A stretch of DNA of 64,000 nt from Planctomicrobium piriforme (GTDB lineage Bacteria > Planctomycetota > Planctomycetia > Planctomycetales > Planctomycetaceae): the NCBI RefSeq assembly GCF_900113665.1, contig NZ_FOQD01000015.1, forward strand, positions 148,080-212,079, written 5' to 3'. Made by a program: the position numbers and the translations under genes. Positions 25,653-36,100 of this stretch are shown here, piece by piece. Each line of letters opens with the position of its first letter. The stretch's first letter is position 1. Below the pieces are notes generated by a model. The model saw only the letters and a list, made by a program, of their open reading frames with translations. It did no database searches and was not told where the DNA came from.

Positions 25653-28049
25653 CTACCGAGAATGGTTGTTTGTGGCTACACGACCACCCGGCCTCGATCG
25701 GTCTCGCAGCAACGTCAGCAATCGTTCGACCTGCGACTTCAACACAGGTTCCCACATGGAACAGAGTGTTCGTTTGCAATACTCGGCATCCGGGACTTTC
25801 GAATCGTTTGCGAGGCTAGTCAGCAGGGCAACATCCTGCTCCGCGACAAGGTCTTTTAAAATTGCGGCAATCTCGGCCGCAGAAAGCTGACGAAAGCTCT
25901 GTACCAACTGGCGATAAGGGCGGGGTTGTGTCGGTTCATCGCCTAGAATTTCATCAAGATCACTTCGAAAGTGCGATTCATCCAGACGATCCAATCCTAG
26001 ATCCGCGATTTGGCTGGCTGTTTGTGCATCGAGAAAGCTCACACTATAGGAAAACATGGCCAAGGTGAGGGGACCGTGTTCGGCAGAGTCTAACAATCTT
26101 TGCAGCTCATTTGCCGGTTCGTTCAGGCCATGGAAGGCCAAATAGATTTCACGCACGAGTTGATCGGGAATGCTTCCAGCCGGCAGGACTTCTTCGAAAA
26201 GAAGATTGATTCCCTGCGTCGTACGGCCGTTCGGAATACTGAATCGTTCATTTTTGAAGTTCATCATCTGCGAGGAGAACTGACTCAGCGGCAAGGATAC
26301 CTTTTCTGCCCAACGAACGAGCGCAGCCACGCGGCTCGACTGGGAAGCCTCGGACGTAAATGCAAATCGGCCGAGACTTTGGCAGATCAGATGCCTGGTT
26401 TGCGTTGCCGAACCAGCTTCCCAGCGAATAGCTCGGCAGTCTGCTGGTATCAGTCGTTCCTGCAACCGTTGAATGCCTTCTGGTTCGTCAGTCCGATAAA
26501 AGAAAGCCAAATCTGCAGTCAGCTCCGATTCGGCATCAGAACTGGAGATGTCGAATTCCACGACCCGACCGGTGGAACGTTCAACCACCAGATGCGCGCC
26601 CTCTTCCGTGACTTCACAGCTGCCGTCTGACGCTGGGCTCGGAATGAGTTCTCCCTGCAAATGACGGTACGCCGCCATCGGCGACATCCAAATGTCGCGC
26701 TTCATCAGGCGTTCTAATGAGAGGCTATTCCAACCCATTCCCCAATTCATTCTGGTTTGATGGCTGGGCTTAGACGAATTCAACATGCCGTCTTCATGGA
26801 AGGTCCACTTGAAATTGCCTTTTTCAGGCAGTTCAAATTGAAAGAGCACCCTGTCTTGGGGGGCAATGAGCTGGAGTTGTCGATCCGTGCAGAACAATGC
26901 GATTTCACGCAGCACATCTCCGTCTGGCGAATTCAGATTCGTTGCGTCGGCGAGAATTTGATTGTCACCCGTAGTGGCGAATAGAAAAATCCAATTTTGA
27001 AACTGGATTTCCGAAATGGAGGTGAAGTACTCGTGATCGGATTTGCAGACCCATGACGACATGCGAGCGGCAATTTCATCGCGCAGTGTCAGTGGTGCCC
27101 CCAGGATTGGCCCCTCTTTGAAGTCAACGACGTCGACGATGACTTCGGCTGGCTCTGATGGTGTTAACGGTGTCGACGTTTCAACTGAAATCGTTCGGAA
27201 GCAGCCGGTGTTCCAGAGGTGATTACGAGCCTTTTGAAGCGACACCGCAGTGATGGTGTCACCCACGCGAAATCCCAGGCGATCAAGAATGTCCTCGACG
27301 TATTGTTGCTCGGTTCCTTTCACATGGATCTCGCTGACGATCAATGGTGGCCCGGTCTGTGAAACCTCGACGAAAAGCTGAATAGTGCGGGAAACTGGAT
27401 TAGGGCGCTGCTGCACATGCAGCTTGGCAAATGGATAGCAGACGTTGGCGCAAGCCCGTACGGCGCGTTGGTGAATTATTGCCGTATCGGAAGCATCAGG
27501 AGTCAGCAGACTGCCGGTGACCCACAGCGGAGGCAGCATCTCTGCGAGATCGCCGTCACGTTCACGCCAGACCACGGCCCATTTTCCATCCGGCCCAATG
27601 GTTGTCTCAGGAACAGCGGTCAATGACGGTTGTGGTTTTGTCAGGGCATCGATGATTGACTGCTGAAGTTCTGGCGACTCAACATGAACAGTCACCTCTC
27701 CAGTGGAATATCGGGGCCCTTGGTCGATCTGAAGCACGATGCGATCCGCTTGAGCATCCCAGCGACATTCAACCGAGACCTCTTTGTATCCCCATCTGTG
27801 AAAACCAAAATGCACGTCACGCCTGATCATGCCCATGAGCAAAGAAGTGGAAGCCTCTGGTCTTCTGGCAGAAAACAGCGCAATATCGGTCTTGAGGGAT
27901 TGGCGAATTTCCAATGCCGTTGGCTCATCAACTCCAAGAATAAGGATGGAGTCGAAACTAAAATTCTTACCCACATTGAGTGGGGCAACGCCGGCGCGGA
28001 TCGGATCGATTGCGAGAAAAAGAAACAGCAAGATCGATAAGGTGCGCAT
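25653..28049 (-). CDS. Secreted POTRA-domain protein lacking a visible beta-barrel
   Basis: Protein of 798 residues with a signal peptide (MRTLSILLFLFLAIDPIRAG). Two POTRA-like modules can be read. The first is at about residues 30-120 (FDSILILGVDEPTALEIRQS, then DQGPRYSTGEVTVHVE). The second, clearer one is at about 235-305 (VSEIHVKGTEQQYVEDILDR, then ARNHLWNTGCFRTISVET). The rest is mixed and ends helical and Arg-rich, without the amphipathic strand series and terminal aromatic of BamA/TamA/Omp85 barrels. It may be a periplasmic chaperone or docking protein for envelope assembly. It is transcribed divergently from the sulfatase gene. Confidence 0.7.
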   Translation of the reverse strand: MRTLSILLFLFLAIDPIRAGVAPLNVGKNFSFDSILILGVDEPTALEIRQSLKTDIALFSARRPEASTSLLMGMIRRDVHFGFHRWGYKEVSVECRWDAQADRIVLQIDQGPRYSTGEVTVHVESPELQQSIIDALTKPQPSLTAVPETTIGPDGKWAVVWRERDGDLAEMLPPLWVTGSLLTPDASDTAIIHQRAVRACANVCYPFAKLHVQQRPNPVSRTIQLFVEVSQTGPPLIVSEIHVKGTEQQYVEDILDRLGFRVGDTITAVSLQKARNHLWNTGCFRTISVETSTPLTPSEPAEVIVDVVDFKEGPILGAPLTLRDEIAARMSSWVCKSDHEYFTSISEIQFQNWIFLFATTGDNQILADATNLNSPDGDVLREIALFCTDRQLQLIAPQDRVLFQFELPEKGNFKWTFHEDGMLNSSKPSHQTRMNWGMGWNSLSLERLMKRDIWMSPMAAYRHLQGELIPSPASDGSCEVTEEGAHLVVERSTGRVVEFDISSSDAESELTADLAFFYRTDEPEGIQRLQERLIPADCRAIRWEAGSATQTRHLICQSLGRFAFTSEASQSSRVAALVRWAEKVSLPLSQFSSQMMNFKNERFSIPNGRTTQGINLLFEEVLPAGSIPDQLVREIYLAFHGLNEPANELQRLLDSAEHGPLTLAMFSYSVSFLDAQTASQIADLGLDRLDESHFRSDLDEILGDEPTQPRPYRQLVQSFRQLSAAEIAAILKDLVAEQDVALLTSLANDSKVPDAEYCKRTLCSMWEPVLKSQVERLLTLLRDRSRPGGRVATNNHSR

Positions 28050-28285
28050 TGAAAACTCCGTTCATTTGCTCATGCTCCATGCATCGCAGCGACAGAGATT
28101 ATCAATAACGGCCTGCCTTGTCGTCAATTCCTTTCATCAACAGGTCGTCAACGCGACACAACGTTTTCGGCTTTGAGTCTCACTCATTCCAACTCGAAAT
28201 TTCTCCCATGAAACTCACACATTGGTGGCCGACAGCCCTCAATCCGATTTCAAATGTCGCCTTTCTTCGTCCTATTGATGGCGGA

Positions 28286-29776
28286 ATGAAGCTGGCGATG
28301 CTGTTTCAACTTGCGATCGCCGCTTCAGCTTTCTCATTGCATGCGATTGCAGCTGCGCGTCCCAACATTGTCCTGATCTATGTCGATGATCTGGGCTTCG
28401 GCGACGTCAGTTGCAACGGGGCGAAAGCGATTTCGACCCCCAACGTCGATCGCCTCGCGGCCAGGGGCTTGCGGTTTACCGACGGGCATTGCACTTCGGC
28501 CACCTGCACGCCGTCCCGCTATGGCATGCTGACAGGCGAATATCCCTGGCGGAAAAAAGGGACCGGCGTACTCCCTGGCGACGCCGGACTCATCATCGAG
28601 CCGGGCCGCGCCACGTTGGCGTCGATCCTGCAGCAAAGCGGCTATCGCACAGGCGTCATCGGCAAATGGCATCTGGGCCTGGGAGACGGAACGCTCAATT
28701 GGAATGGCAAAATTGCCCCCGGTCCCCTCGAAATCGGGTTCGACGAATGCTTCCTGATTCCTGCGACGGGAGACCGCGTGCCCTGCGTGTACGTTGAAAA
28801 CCATCATGTCTTCGGACTCGATCCGAACGACCCGATTCAGGTGGACTACAAAAATCCGGTCGGAACGGAGCCGACGGGTCGCGAGCATCCGGAACTGCTG
28901 AAGATGAAACTGACGCACGGGCACGACTTCACCATCGTGAACGGCATCAGCCGGATCGGTTACATGAGCGGCGGCAAGTCGGCCCGCTGGGTCGACGAAG
29001 ACATGGCCGACGTCATCACTCACAGGGCCGTCGATTTCATGGAACGAAATCAGGCACAACCTTTCTTCCTGTATTTCGCGTATCACGACATCCATGTGCC
29101 GCGTGTTCCTCACGCACGGTTCGCCGGAAAGTCCGGAATGGGCCCTCGCGGAGACGCGATTCTGGAGATGGACTGGTGTACTGGTCAGGTTCTCGATGCG
29201 CTGGAACGTCTCCAGCTGACCGAGAAAACGCTCGTCATTTTCACGAGTGACAATGGCCCCGTGCTGGATGACGGCTATGTTGACGACGCGGTCGAAAAGC
29301 TGGGAAGCCACCAGCCGTCCGGACCGTACAAGGGAGGGAAGTACAGTCTGTACGAAGGCGGCACCCGAGTCCCCTTTCTGGTGAGTTGGCCGGGCCGCAT
29401 TCGCGCCGGCGAATCATCTGCGCTGGTCTGCCAGATCGATTTTCTGGCCTCGCTCGGAGCGTTGACCGGAACGGATTTATCGCAGATCAAAACTGCCGGC
29501 GACAGCCAGAACGTGCTACCGGCCCTGTTAGGCGAATCGCAGATCGGCCGGCAGGAACTGGTCGAACAAGGGGGCGGCAACCAACTGGCACTGCGATCAG
29601 GCAACTGGAAATTCCTACCTGCCTTCGCCCCCAAGAATGCCCCTGCCAAAGCAAGACCGCTGGAACTCTTCGACCTCAATCAAGATCCCGGCGAAACAAC
29701 AAACCTGGCCAGCCAATATCCTGAGAGAGTCAACGAAATGCGGCAACGGCTGGAGCAGATTCAGAAGAACCCGTAG
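28286..29776 (+). CDS. Secreted sulfatase (formylglycine type)
   Basis: Arylsulfatase-type hydrolase of 496 residues, abundant in planctomycetes for cleaving sulfate from polysaccharides. The start at 28286 gives a clean signal peptide (MKLAMLFQLAIAASAFSLHA). An earlier in-frame ATG at 28208 would add 26 residues. Metal ligands lie in IVLIYVDDLGFGD, and the C-x-P-S-R motif that becomes formylglycine is CTPSR with Cys74. GVIGKWHLG, YFAYHDIHVPRV and FTSDNGPVLDDGY carry further active-site residues. GGKYSLYEGGTRVPFLVSWP is the usual C-subdomain signature. No sulfatase-modifying enzyme is nearby. The substrate cannot be deduced. Confidence 0.95.
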   Translation: MKLAMLFQLAIAASAFSLHAIAAARPNIVLIYVDDLGFGDVSCNGAKAISTPNVDRLAARGLRFTDGHCTSATCTPSRYGMLTGEYPWRKKGTGVLPGDAGLIIEPGRATLASILQQSGYRTGVIGKWHLGLGDGTLNWNGKIAPGPLEIGFDECFLIPATGDRVPCVYVENHHVFGLDPNDPIQVDYKNPVGTEPTGREHPELLKMKLTHGHDFTIVNGISRIGYMSGGKSARWVDEDMADVITHRAVDFMERNQAQPFFLYFAYHDIHVPRVPHARFAGKSGMGPRGDAILEMDWCTGQVLDALERLQLTEKTLVIFTSDNGPVLDDGYVDDAVEKLGSHQPSGPYKGGKYSLYEGGTRVPFLVSWPGRIRAGESSALVCQIDFLASLGALTGTDLSQIKTAGDSQNVLPALLGESQIGRQELVEQGGGNQLALRSGNWKFLPAFAPKNAPAKARPLELFDLNQDPGETTNLASQYPERVNEMRQRLEQIQKNP

Positions 29777-29860
29777 TAGGACGGAGAAGCATCCCAGCCT
29801 GCTCTGCTACTTGTTTCGCTGAACGTTGATCCCAGATTCCAATTGACTGCACAAGGGATC

Positions 29861-30079
29861 ATGTCGAAAAATATGTGCATGACGACTCAAGCAATAAACT
29901 CCAGCGACACAATGACAGAAATGCAGAAAGCAGCCCAGGCCGCCGCGAAAGGCACGCGCGACCTGGAAGCAATGCGCAAAGCTGCAGCGCAAATGGATCG
30001 CATCAGCGAAGATATTCACAAGCGTCAAGGCTTGCTTGATATCGCGGTTCCCTTTGTCCGAGAACTGCGTGAACATTGA
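29861..30079 (+). CDS. Small helical hypothetical protein
   Basis: A 72-residue protein starting MSKNMCMTTQAINSSDTMTE. ATG 29861 is preferred to an in-frame TTG at 29843. After a polar N terminus it is helical and Ala/Arg-rich (EMQKAAQAAAKGTRDLEAMR), ending HKRQGLLDIAVPFVRELREH. The pattern of an amphipathic helix followed by a short hydrophobic C terminus is common among antitoxin-like or DNA-associated small proteins, but no family is recognised and no toxin gene is adjacent. It converges on the glutamine synthetase gene. Confidence 0.5.
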   Translation: MSKNMCMTTQAINSSDTMTEMQKAAQAAAKGTRDLEAMRKAAAQMDRISEDIHKRQGLLDIAVPFVRELREH

Positions 30080-30107
30080 AATGCCTCCTTGACTCATGAG
30101 TCGGCAC

Positions 30108-30144
30108 TAAAAAAATGAGCTGCATACCGAGATATGCAGCTCAT
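30108..30144 (-). terminator. Rho-independent terminator of glutamine synthetase gene
   Basis: Perfect 12-bp stem ATGAGCTGCATA (30115-30126) with TATGCAGCTCAT (30133-30144) and loop of six bases. On the minus strand it is followed by a run of seven T (30109-30115). It lies 27 bp after the glutamine synthetase stop and is one of the clearest terminators in the window. Confidence 0.93.
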
Positions 30145-30170
30145 CACAGTTCAATGGTCAACCAGAAAGC

Positions 30171-31193
30171 TTACGCTTCCGGAACCAGCTTCAGGGTCTG
30201 GGTCAGGCGCTCGACGATCTTGTACGGATCAGCCTGCGAGTTCGGACGGCGGTCTTCCAGGTAGCCGCGGTAAGCGTCGTTCTTCACGAAGCTGTGCGGA
30301 ATACGAATGGAAGCACCGCGGTTCGCGACGCCGTAGTTGAACTTGTCGATCGACTGAGTTTCGTGCAGACCGGTCAACCGCAGGTGGTTGTCCGGGCCGT
30401 AGGCGGCGATGTGTTCGTTCTTCATTTTGTCGAACATCGCCATCAGGCTTTCGAAGTAGGGCTTGCCCCCCTTCTCGCGCATGAACTTCGTGGAGAAGTT
30501 CAAGTGCATGCCTGAACCGTTCCAGTCGCCCTTGACCGGCTTGCAGTGCAGTTCGATATCCAGGCCGTACTTTTCCGCCAGGCGGATCAGCAGGAAGCGA
30601 GAAACCCACATGTCGTCGCAGATCTTCCTGGCGCCCTTGGCGAAGACCTGATATTCCCACTGGCCTTTGGCGACTTCGGCATTGATCCCTTCCAGGTTGA
30701 TGCCGGCTTCACGGGTGATGTCGATGTGTTCTTCGGCGATTCCGCGAGCCACGTCGCCCATGTACTTGTAACCGACGCCGGTGTAGTACGGACCCTGCGG
30801 AATCGAGGGCTGCCCGTCGGACGGGAAGCCCAGCGGCTTGCCGTCTTTCCAGAAGAAGTATTCCTGCTCCAGACCCACCCACAGATCCGGATCGTCGATG
30901 ATGCCGGCGCGATGGTTGGTCGGGTGCGGCTCGCCGTTCGGCAGCAGCACTTCGCACATCACGATGTAGGCGTTCTTGCGGGTGCAATCCGGATACAGAC
31001 CGACCGGCTTGAGCACGCAGTCAGAGCTGTGTCCTTCAGCCTGCATCGTCGAGCTGCCGTCGAAGCCCCACAGATCCAGGTCTTCCAGAGACTTGGGAGC
31101 TTTTTCGACGATCTTCGTCTTGCCGCGCAGGTTTGGCTCCGGCTTGTAACCGTCCAACCAGATGTACTCTAACTTGAAAGTCGGTAAACCCAT
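30171..31193 (-). CDS. glnII: Glutamine synthetase, type II (eukaryotic-like)
   Basis: ATP-dependent enzyme that makes glutamine from glutamate and ammonia, 340 residues, the length of GSII and much shorter than GSI (about 470). ATG 31193 (MGLPTFKLEYIWLDGYKPEP) is chosen over a longer frame because it matches family N termini and GGGAGTGAG precedes it. The beta-grasp region has LWGFDGSSTMQAEGHSSDCV. Metal and glutamate residues are in GLEQEYFFW. The ATP region is GDWNGSGMHLNFSTKFMR, and the C-terminal signature is GLHETQSIDKFNYGVANRGA then IRIPHSF. It is probably the main ammonia-assimilation enzyme. The upstream region of about 580 bp probably carries its control, but no recognisable site was found. 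Confidence 0.96.
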   Translation of the reverse strand: MGLPTFKLEYIWLDGYKPEPNLRGKTKIVEKAPKSLEDLDLWGFDGSSTMQAEGHSSDCVLKPVGLYPDCTRKNAYIVMCEVLLPNGEPHPTNHRAGIIDDPDLWVGLEQEYFFWKDGKPLGFPSDGQPSIPQGPYYTGVGYKYMGDVARGIAEEHIDITREAGINLEGINAEVAKGQWEYQVFAKGARKICDDMWVSRFLLIRLAEKYGLDIELHCKPVKGDWNGSGMHLNFSTKFMREKGGKPYFESLMAMFDKMKNEHIAAYGPDNHLRLTGLHETQSIDKFNYGVANRGASIRIPHSFVKNDAYRGYLEDRRPNSQADPYKIVERLTQTLKLVPEA

Positions 31194-31774
31194 TCGTTTC
31201 TCACTCCCATCGATGTCATGTTGGCGAAGCGACAGCATGTTTGACTGAAGAGCATCGTGCGGGCGACTCGGGATCTTCCATCAGGGCCGATCCGTGGCCT
31301 GGCACACCTGCGAGAGTGCGTCGTCGACATCCGCGTCGACGTTGACTGTCTCGTCAGCGCGCTCCGCTGGAGCGAGTCAGTGACGAGACGGCGATCCCCA
31401 ATCGCATCGATACAATCCGGACACTCATGCAGATCCTCACTCCGGCGCAGGCACCATGCCCAGACCGAAGGCAGCACTGCCCCTTTTTCGAGCAGGACTC
31501 TGGCAGGGGGGCGGCACTTTTGGCCGAAAAACGGCTCCACTGGTTCCGCCCACACCTGAGATAGCACACTAAGGCAAACAGAGTGCCACGGGAATCAACA
31601 CTCGCCCGACTCCCATTTTCGACAACCTGACCGCTCGGTTTCCTCCCGCACGGACTTCCCATTTCCCCAACCCGAACCGTTTACAAAGATCTGGAACGGT
31701 TGATTCGACGGTCGAAATCAGTCATACCAGCAGATTCTGATGCGGCGACACTGCACCACGGCGAGGAACATCAC
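31194..31774. other. Divergent intergenic region upstream of glnII
   Basis: No supported gene on either strand. This is the longest spacer in the window (581 bp) and lies between the divergent glutamine synthetase and FG-GAP genes, so it is a candidate for nitrogen-responsive control. I looked for sigma-54 and riboswitch-like signals and saw none that hold up. Confidence 0.5.
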
Positions 31775-32998
31775 ATGTGGCGAACAACGACCTGCCTGCT
31801 GGCCTGCTTCGCGGCTCAATCGGCTCTGGCCGCCGAGCCCGTCAAATTCGACGTCAAGGTGCTGACGGTCGATGCCAATGAAGGCTGTGACATCGCCGAC
31901 TTCGACGGCGACGGCAAGCTCGACGTCGTCGCAGGCCGCAACTGGTACCACAATCCCGACTGGCTCCCCCGCCCGGTCCGCAACATCGACGACGTCAACG
32001 GCTACGTCCACTCCAACGGCGACTTCGCCTACGACGTCGACGGAGACGGCAAGATGGACATCGTGGCCGGCGATTTCTTCGACACCAAAGTCTACTGGTA
32101 CCACAACGCCGGCGCAGACTCGCTTCTCAAAGGCTTTTTGTGGGAGAAAATTCCACTGGTCGACACCGGCCTTGGCGCCAATGAAATCGCCTTCTTTCAC
32201 GACCTCAATGGTGACGGCAAGCCGGAATGGATCTGCAACTCCTGGATCGACAAAAACCCGCTCGTCGCCTGGGAACTAAAGACGCTTGAGAAACCAATTG
32301 AAGAAGATGTGAAAGTTGTCGTCGACGGGAAGGATGTCGTCCGGAAGGTAGCGTCAACCACAATTGGCTTTGGTGCTGAGCGACATCTTATCTCCGAAAC
32401 CGGTCAACTCCATGGCATGGGCTTCGGCGACATCAATAACGACGGCCGTGAAGACATCCTCACCGCCGCAGGCTGGTTCGAAAAACCGGAAGGCAACGCC
32501 TGGGAAAGCCCCTGGAAATTCCACCCTGACTGGAAAACCCGCTGGAGCTGCCCAGTCCTGGTCCGCGACCTCAACGCCGACGGCAAGAACGACATCATCA
32601 TCGGCAACCCGCACGACTACGGGCTCTTCGTCTGGCTGGCCCAAGAGCCCAGCGCCGACGGCAAGCTGCAGTTCAAGGAAGAGACGATCGATAAGTCTTA
32701 CTCGCAGCTGCACTGTCTGCACTTCGCCGATCTGAACGGCGACGGCCGCGATGAACTGATCACAGGCAAACGAGTCCGTGCCCACAACCAGAACGACCCC
32801 GGCGCCGCCGAGCCCCCGATCATCTGCTACTACGAAATCGACCCCGCCGGCAAATTTACAAAGCACATCATCAATGAAGGTCAGGTCGGCATCGGCCTGC
32901 AGATCCGCACCGCCGATATCGACGGCGATGGCGATATCGACATCGTTGTCCCCGGCAAAGAGGGCACGCAGATTCTGTTTAACCAGATGAAGCCCTAG
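31775..32998 (+). CDS. Secreted FG-GAP/VCBS repeat protein
   Basis: Exported calcium-binding beta-propeller of 407 residues. The signal peptide MWRTTTCLLACFAAQSALAA is followed by at least seven D-x-D/N-x-D-G-type calcium loops: DFDGDGKLDVV, DVDGDGKMDIV, DLNGDGKPEW, DINNDGREDI, DLNADGKNDI, DLNGDGRDELI and DIDGDGDIDIVV. ATG 31775 is chosen because GCGAGGAA lies about 8 bp upstream and the export signal begins there; the frame itself opens at 31700. Integrin-alpha-like propellers of this kind bind ligands or support adhesion in planctomycetes. No enzyme domain is attached, and the next gene is also a surface protein. Confidence 0.88.
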   Translation: MWRTTTCLLACFAAQSALAAEPVKFDVKVLTVDANEGCDIADFDGDGKLDVVAGRNWYHNPDWLPRPVRNIDDVNGYVHSNGDFAYDVDGDGKMDIVAGDFFDTKVYWYHNAGADSLLKGFLWEKIPLVDTGLGANEIAFFHDLNGDGKPEWICNSWIDKNPLVAWELKTLEKPIEEDVKVVVDGKDVVRKVASTTIGFGAERHLISETGQLHGMGFGDINNDGREDILTAAGWFEKPEGNAWESPWKFHPDWKTRWSCPVLVRDLNADGKNDIIIGNPHDYGLFVWLAQEPSADGKLQFKEETIDKSYSQLHCLHFADLNGDGRDELITGKRVRAHNQNDPGAAEPPIICYYEIDPAGKFTKHIINEGQVGIGLQIRTADIDGDGDIDIVVPGKEGTQILFNQMKP

Positions 32999-33187
32999 GA
33001 CATCCGTCTCAGGAAAAATTAGTTTCCAGAAGCATCATCCGCCCCCTGCACTGGGATTTCCCCCGATTGCACAGGGCCGGACGGGCACTAGAATCTCCAT
33101 CAGCATCCCCTGATGGTTACCTGCCATATTCACCCAATGAAGTGCAGGTGAGACCATCATTCTCATACGCTTCCAGGAGTTTGGGCC

Positions 33188-36100
33188 ATGACTCTACGAC
33201 GCTTGCGCTCAGCGTCCGTCAACTTCTTCAAGGCTCTGGATGGCGAACGGCGGTTTCGCCGCCCAACTCGTCGACCAAATCGACAGGCCGCCTCAGGCCG
33301 CTTCTCCAGCGAAATTCTGGAACAGCGCACACTCCTGGCCGCAGTCCTCGATGCAGGTGCCACGCTCACCATCGAACTGGCCGCGAACGAACAGCTCTCC
33401 ATCGTTTCCCAGGGAACGAGCTACGCCTTCTCTTCCAACTCACAGAACTTTGTGAACTCCGGCGTCGCTGACGCAGCAGACTTCACCGGCTTCGGCATAA
33501 ACGCCCTCACGCTGACGGACCTCGCACAATACAGCACGATCCAGATTATCGACGCCGGCGGGGGGACGTCTGTTGTCTTCAATGACAGCGGCGCAAATAC
33601 CTACTCCGATGCCTTCAACATCACGCTCAACAATGGTGCTGCCGCGACCGGCTTGAAGTTCAACGGCACGTCCGCCTTTGGCGACTCTCCGCTGACGGCC
33701 AGCATCGACACTGGCATCCAGTTCACCGCCGGATCACTCGTTTCGACAGCCAATGGCGGTCTAGCCTTCACCGCGAATGCCGCCAGAACGTCGCCAGGCA
33801 TCTCCCAAGGCATCAGTCTTGTCTCTGCCCAGTTGCTGACAACCGGAACCGGCGGCATTGTTCTCAACGGTTCAGCGACTCAGGCTGGCCCAGCTCTGGG
33901 AAGCCGCACCGGCGTGAGCATTACCAACGGCGACATCCGCTCCACGCAGAATTCCCCTGGTGCCGGAGCGATTACGATCACCGGTCACGGCGGCGGCAGC
34001 CAGACTGCGGATTACTCGGCAGGCGTCCGGTTGTCATCGTTCTCATCCATTTCGAGCATCTACGGCAACATCAGCCTTAACGGGCAAGGTGGAACCTCTG
34101 GGTCGGGCAGCGCCGGAGTTCAAATCACGGGCGGCAGCCTGGTCGGATCGACAGGACTTGAGACAGCAACGGCGGCAAGCGTCACGATCGTGGGAACGGC
34201 CAACTCAGCAGGTGCGGAAGCCATCGGGATTCAGGTGGCAGGGAAATCCCGCGTGAGCACTGTGGGCGGAGCGATGACATTCACCGGTCGGGGTGGAAAT
34301 GCGGTTGGAAATAGTCCCGGCATCGATGTCTCTCAACTGAGCCAATTGATGCTCGGGAGCGGAGCGATGCTGTTGGACGGTTCTGCTGGAGGAGGGGGCG
34401 GATCCGGAGTGCGTCTCGGAGGTGATCGCGGCATTGGGATTGGCATTGGGATTGTTGCCAACGGGAACGCGAACATGGAGCTTCGCGGTAAGGGAACGAA
34501 TGGAGGGCCAGATCTGCAAATCCTCCCTGGGACATTCATTGGTGGAGCGTCAGCTTCTGGCCAGTTGGCACTCACTGCCAAAACGATCGAGATGACCGGG
34601 GGCGTTAACATCGATCCAAGCCTTTCGTCATCAGGAAAGCTCATTATTCGTCCCCGAACGATCGACGCAAGTATCGGACTCGGGGACGGCTCAGTCGGCG
34701 AATTGAATCTGTCCACGACCGAACTCGGCTATTTCCGTGACGGGTTCTCTGCAATCACCATCGGGAGAACCTACGACGGAACCGGAGCGATCGACGTCAA
34801 GAATGCTCCTTTCAAAGACGATGTCTATCTCTTTGGGGGGACAATCAATCTCGATGGTTTGAATGCCGGTCCGAACATCGCAACGGTAGTTTCCCGTAGT
34901 GGCTCCGTGACATCAACGGCGGGCAATCCTGTCGGTTTGAATGATGTCACCGGTCCATTACTCGTCACCGTGGGAGACGTCGCACCCGGCGGCAATGTAC
35001 CCGGCAAAATGGTGCTGAATGCCGGACTCTTTTTCCAGGCCAGCAGCTCACTGACGTTGAACTTCAACGGCACCACGCCTGGCACAGGTTACGACCAGAT
35101 CGCGATCATCAATCCCGCGTCAGCAGTGACGATCAGCGGCGGGACGAACCTGTACATCAACTCCACGTTCACTCCCGAAATCGGTCAGCGTTTCCGAATC
35201 ATCGACCTCGTCGATCCCCAGTCGTTCTGCAACACCCCGTTCGCAGGCTGGCCGGAAGGGGGCTCGCAGACGATCAACGGCGTGACCTACAAGATCACCT
35301 ACCATGGCGGCACCGGAAACGATGTCGTGCTGCTGGTCACTAACATTTCCATTGCGTCCATTAACGACCTGGGGCCGACGCTTACCGTGCCGGTGCAGTT
35401 CTCGCCCACGCCGATCGCTCCAAATGCGACGGTGAGCGGAACCGCCAACTTTGCCAACAGCAGACTCGAAGTCTGGGTCACAAACGGCATTTACTCGGAC
35501 TGGCTCTCCGGCGGAGCGGCAGGCTGGGGAACCTTCTACATCAATGGTGTGGCGAAGGGGACAATAAACGACGCTGAAGGCAGCGACCATTTATTTGCAC
35601 AGTTCAATGCAGCCGCCACGAAAGAGGATGTCGAGTTCGTACTCCGGTCCATTACATACGCCAATGGCGATCAGAATCCACTGCAGCTGAACAAACAGAT
35701 CGCATATCGGCTGACCACCGCGGACGAAGTTTCCAGTCCCATCGCCTACAAGCAGGTGCAGATCACAGATACGCCTCGCTTGTACACAGACGGGAATATT
35801 CCCAGCAACTACTTCGCGGGTGGATCGCCCGTGACCGTCTCTTACGGGCTCCGGCTGATGGACGGCGGCGCGAATTTCGCGAATAGCCAGTTGCGAGTGC
35901 AGTTGCCCGATGGAGCCTCGACCGAGCGTCTCGGCTTCTTCGAAAACAACATCCTGAAGTTGAACGGAAATCAGATTTTCCACAATGATGTTTGGGTCGG
36001 CACGTTCTCCGGTGGTCAGGGACAAGATCCACTGCTTGTCGATTTCAATGCCAATGCAAATCAGGACGCCGTCATCCTCACGATGTGGTGGGTCACGTTC

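Noticed and set aside
24550..25890. Plus-strand frame of 446 codons opposite the kinase-PP2C gene
   Set aside because: Mirror of an intact gene with all PP2C motifs; the translated product is Arg/His/Val-rich without domains.
31194..31774. Riboswitch or sigma-54 promoter upstream of glutamine synthetase
   Set aside because: No conserved riboswitch core could be traced, and the only TGGCAC-like word points the wrong way and lacks the TTGC half.
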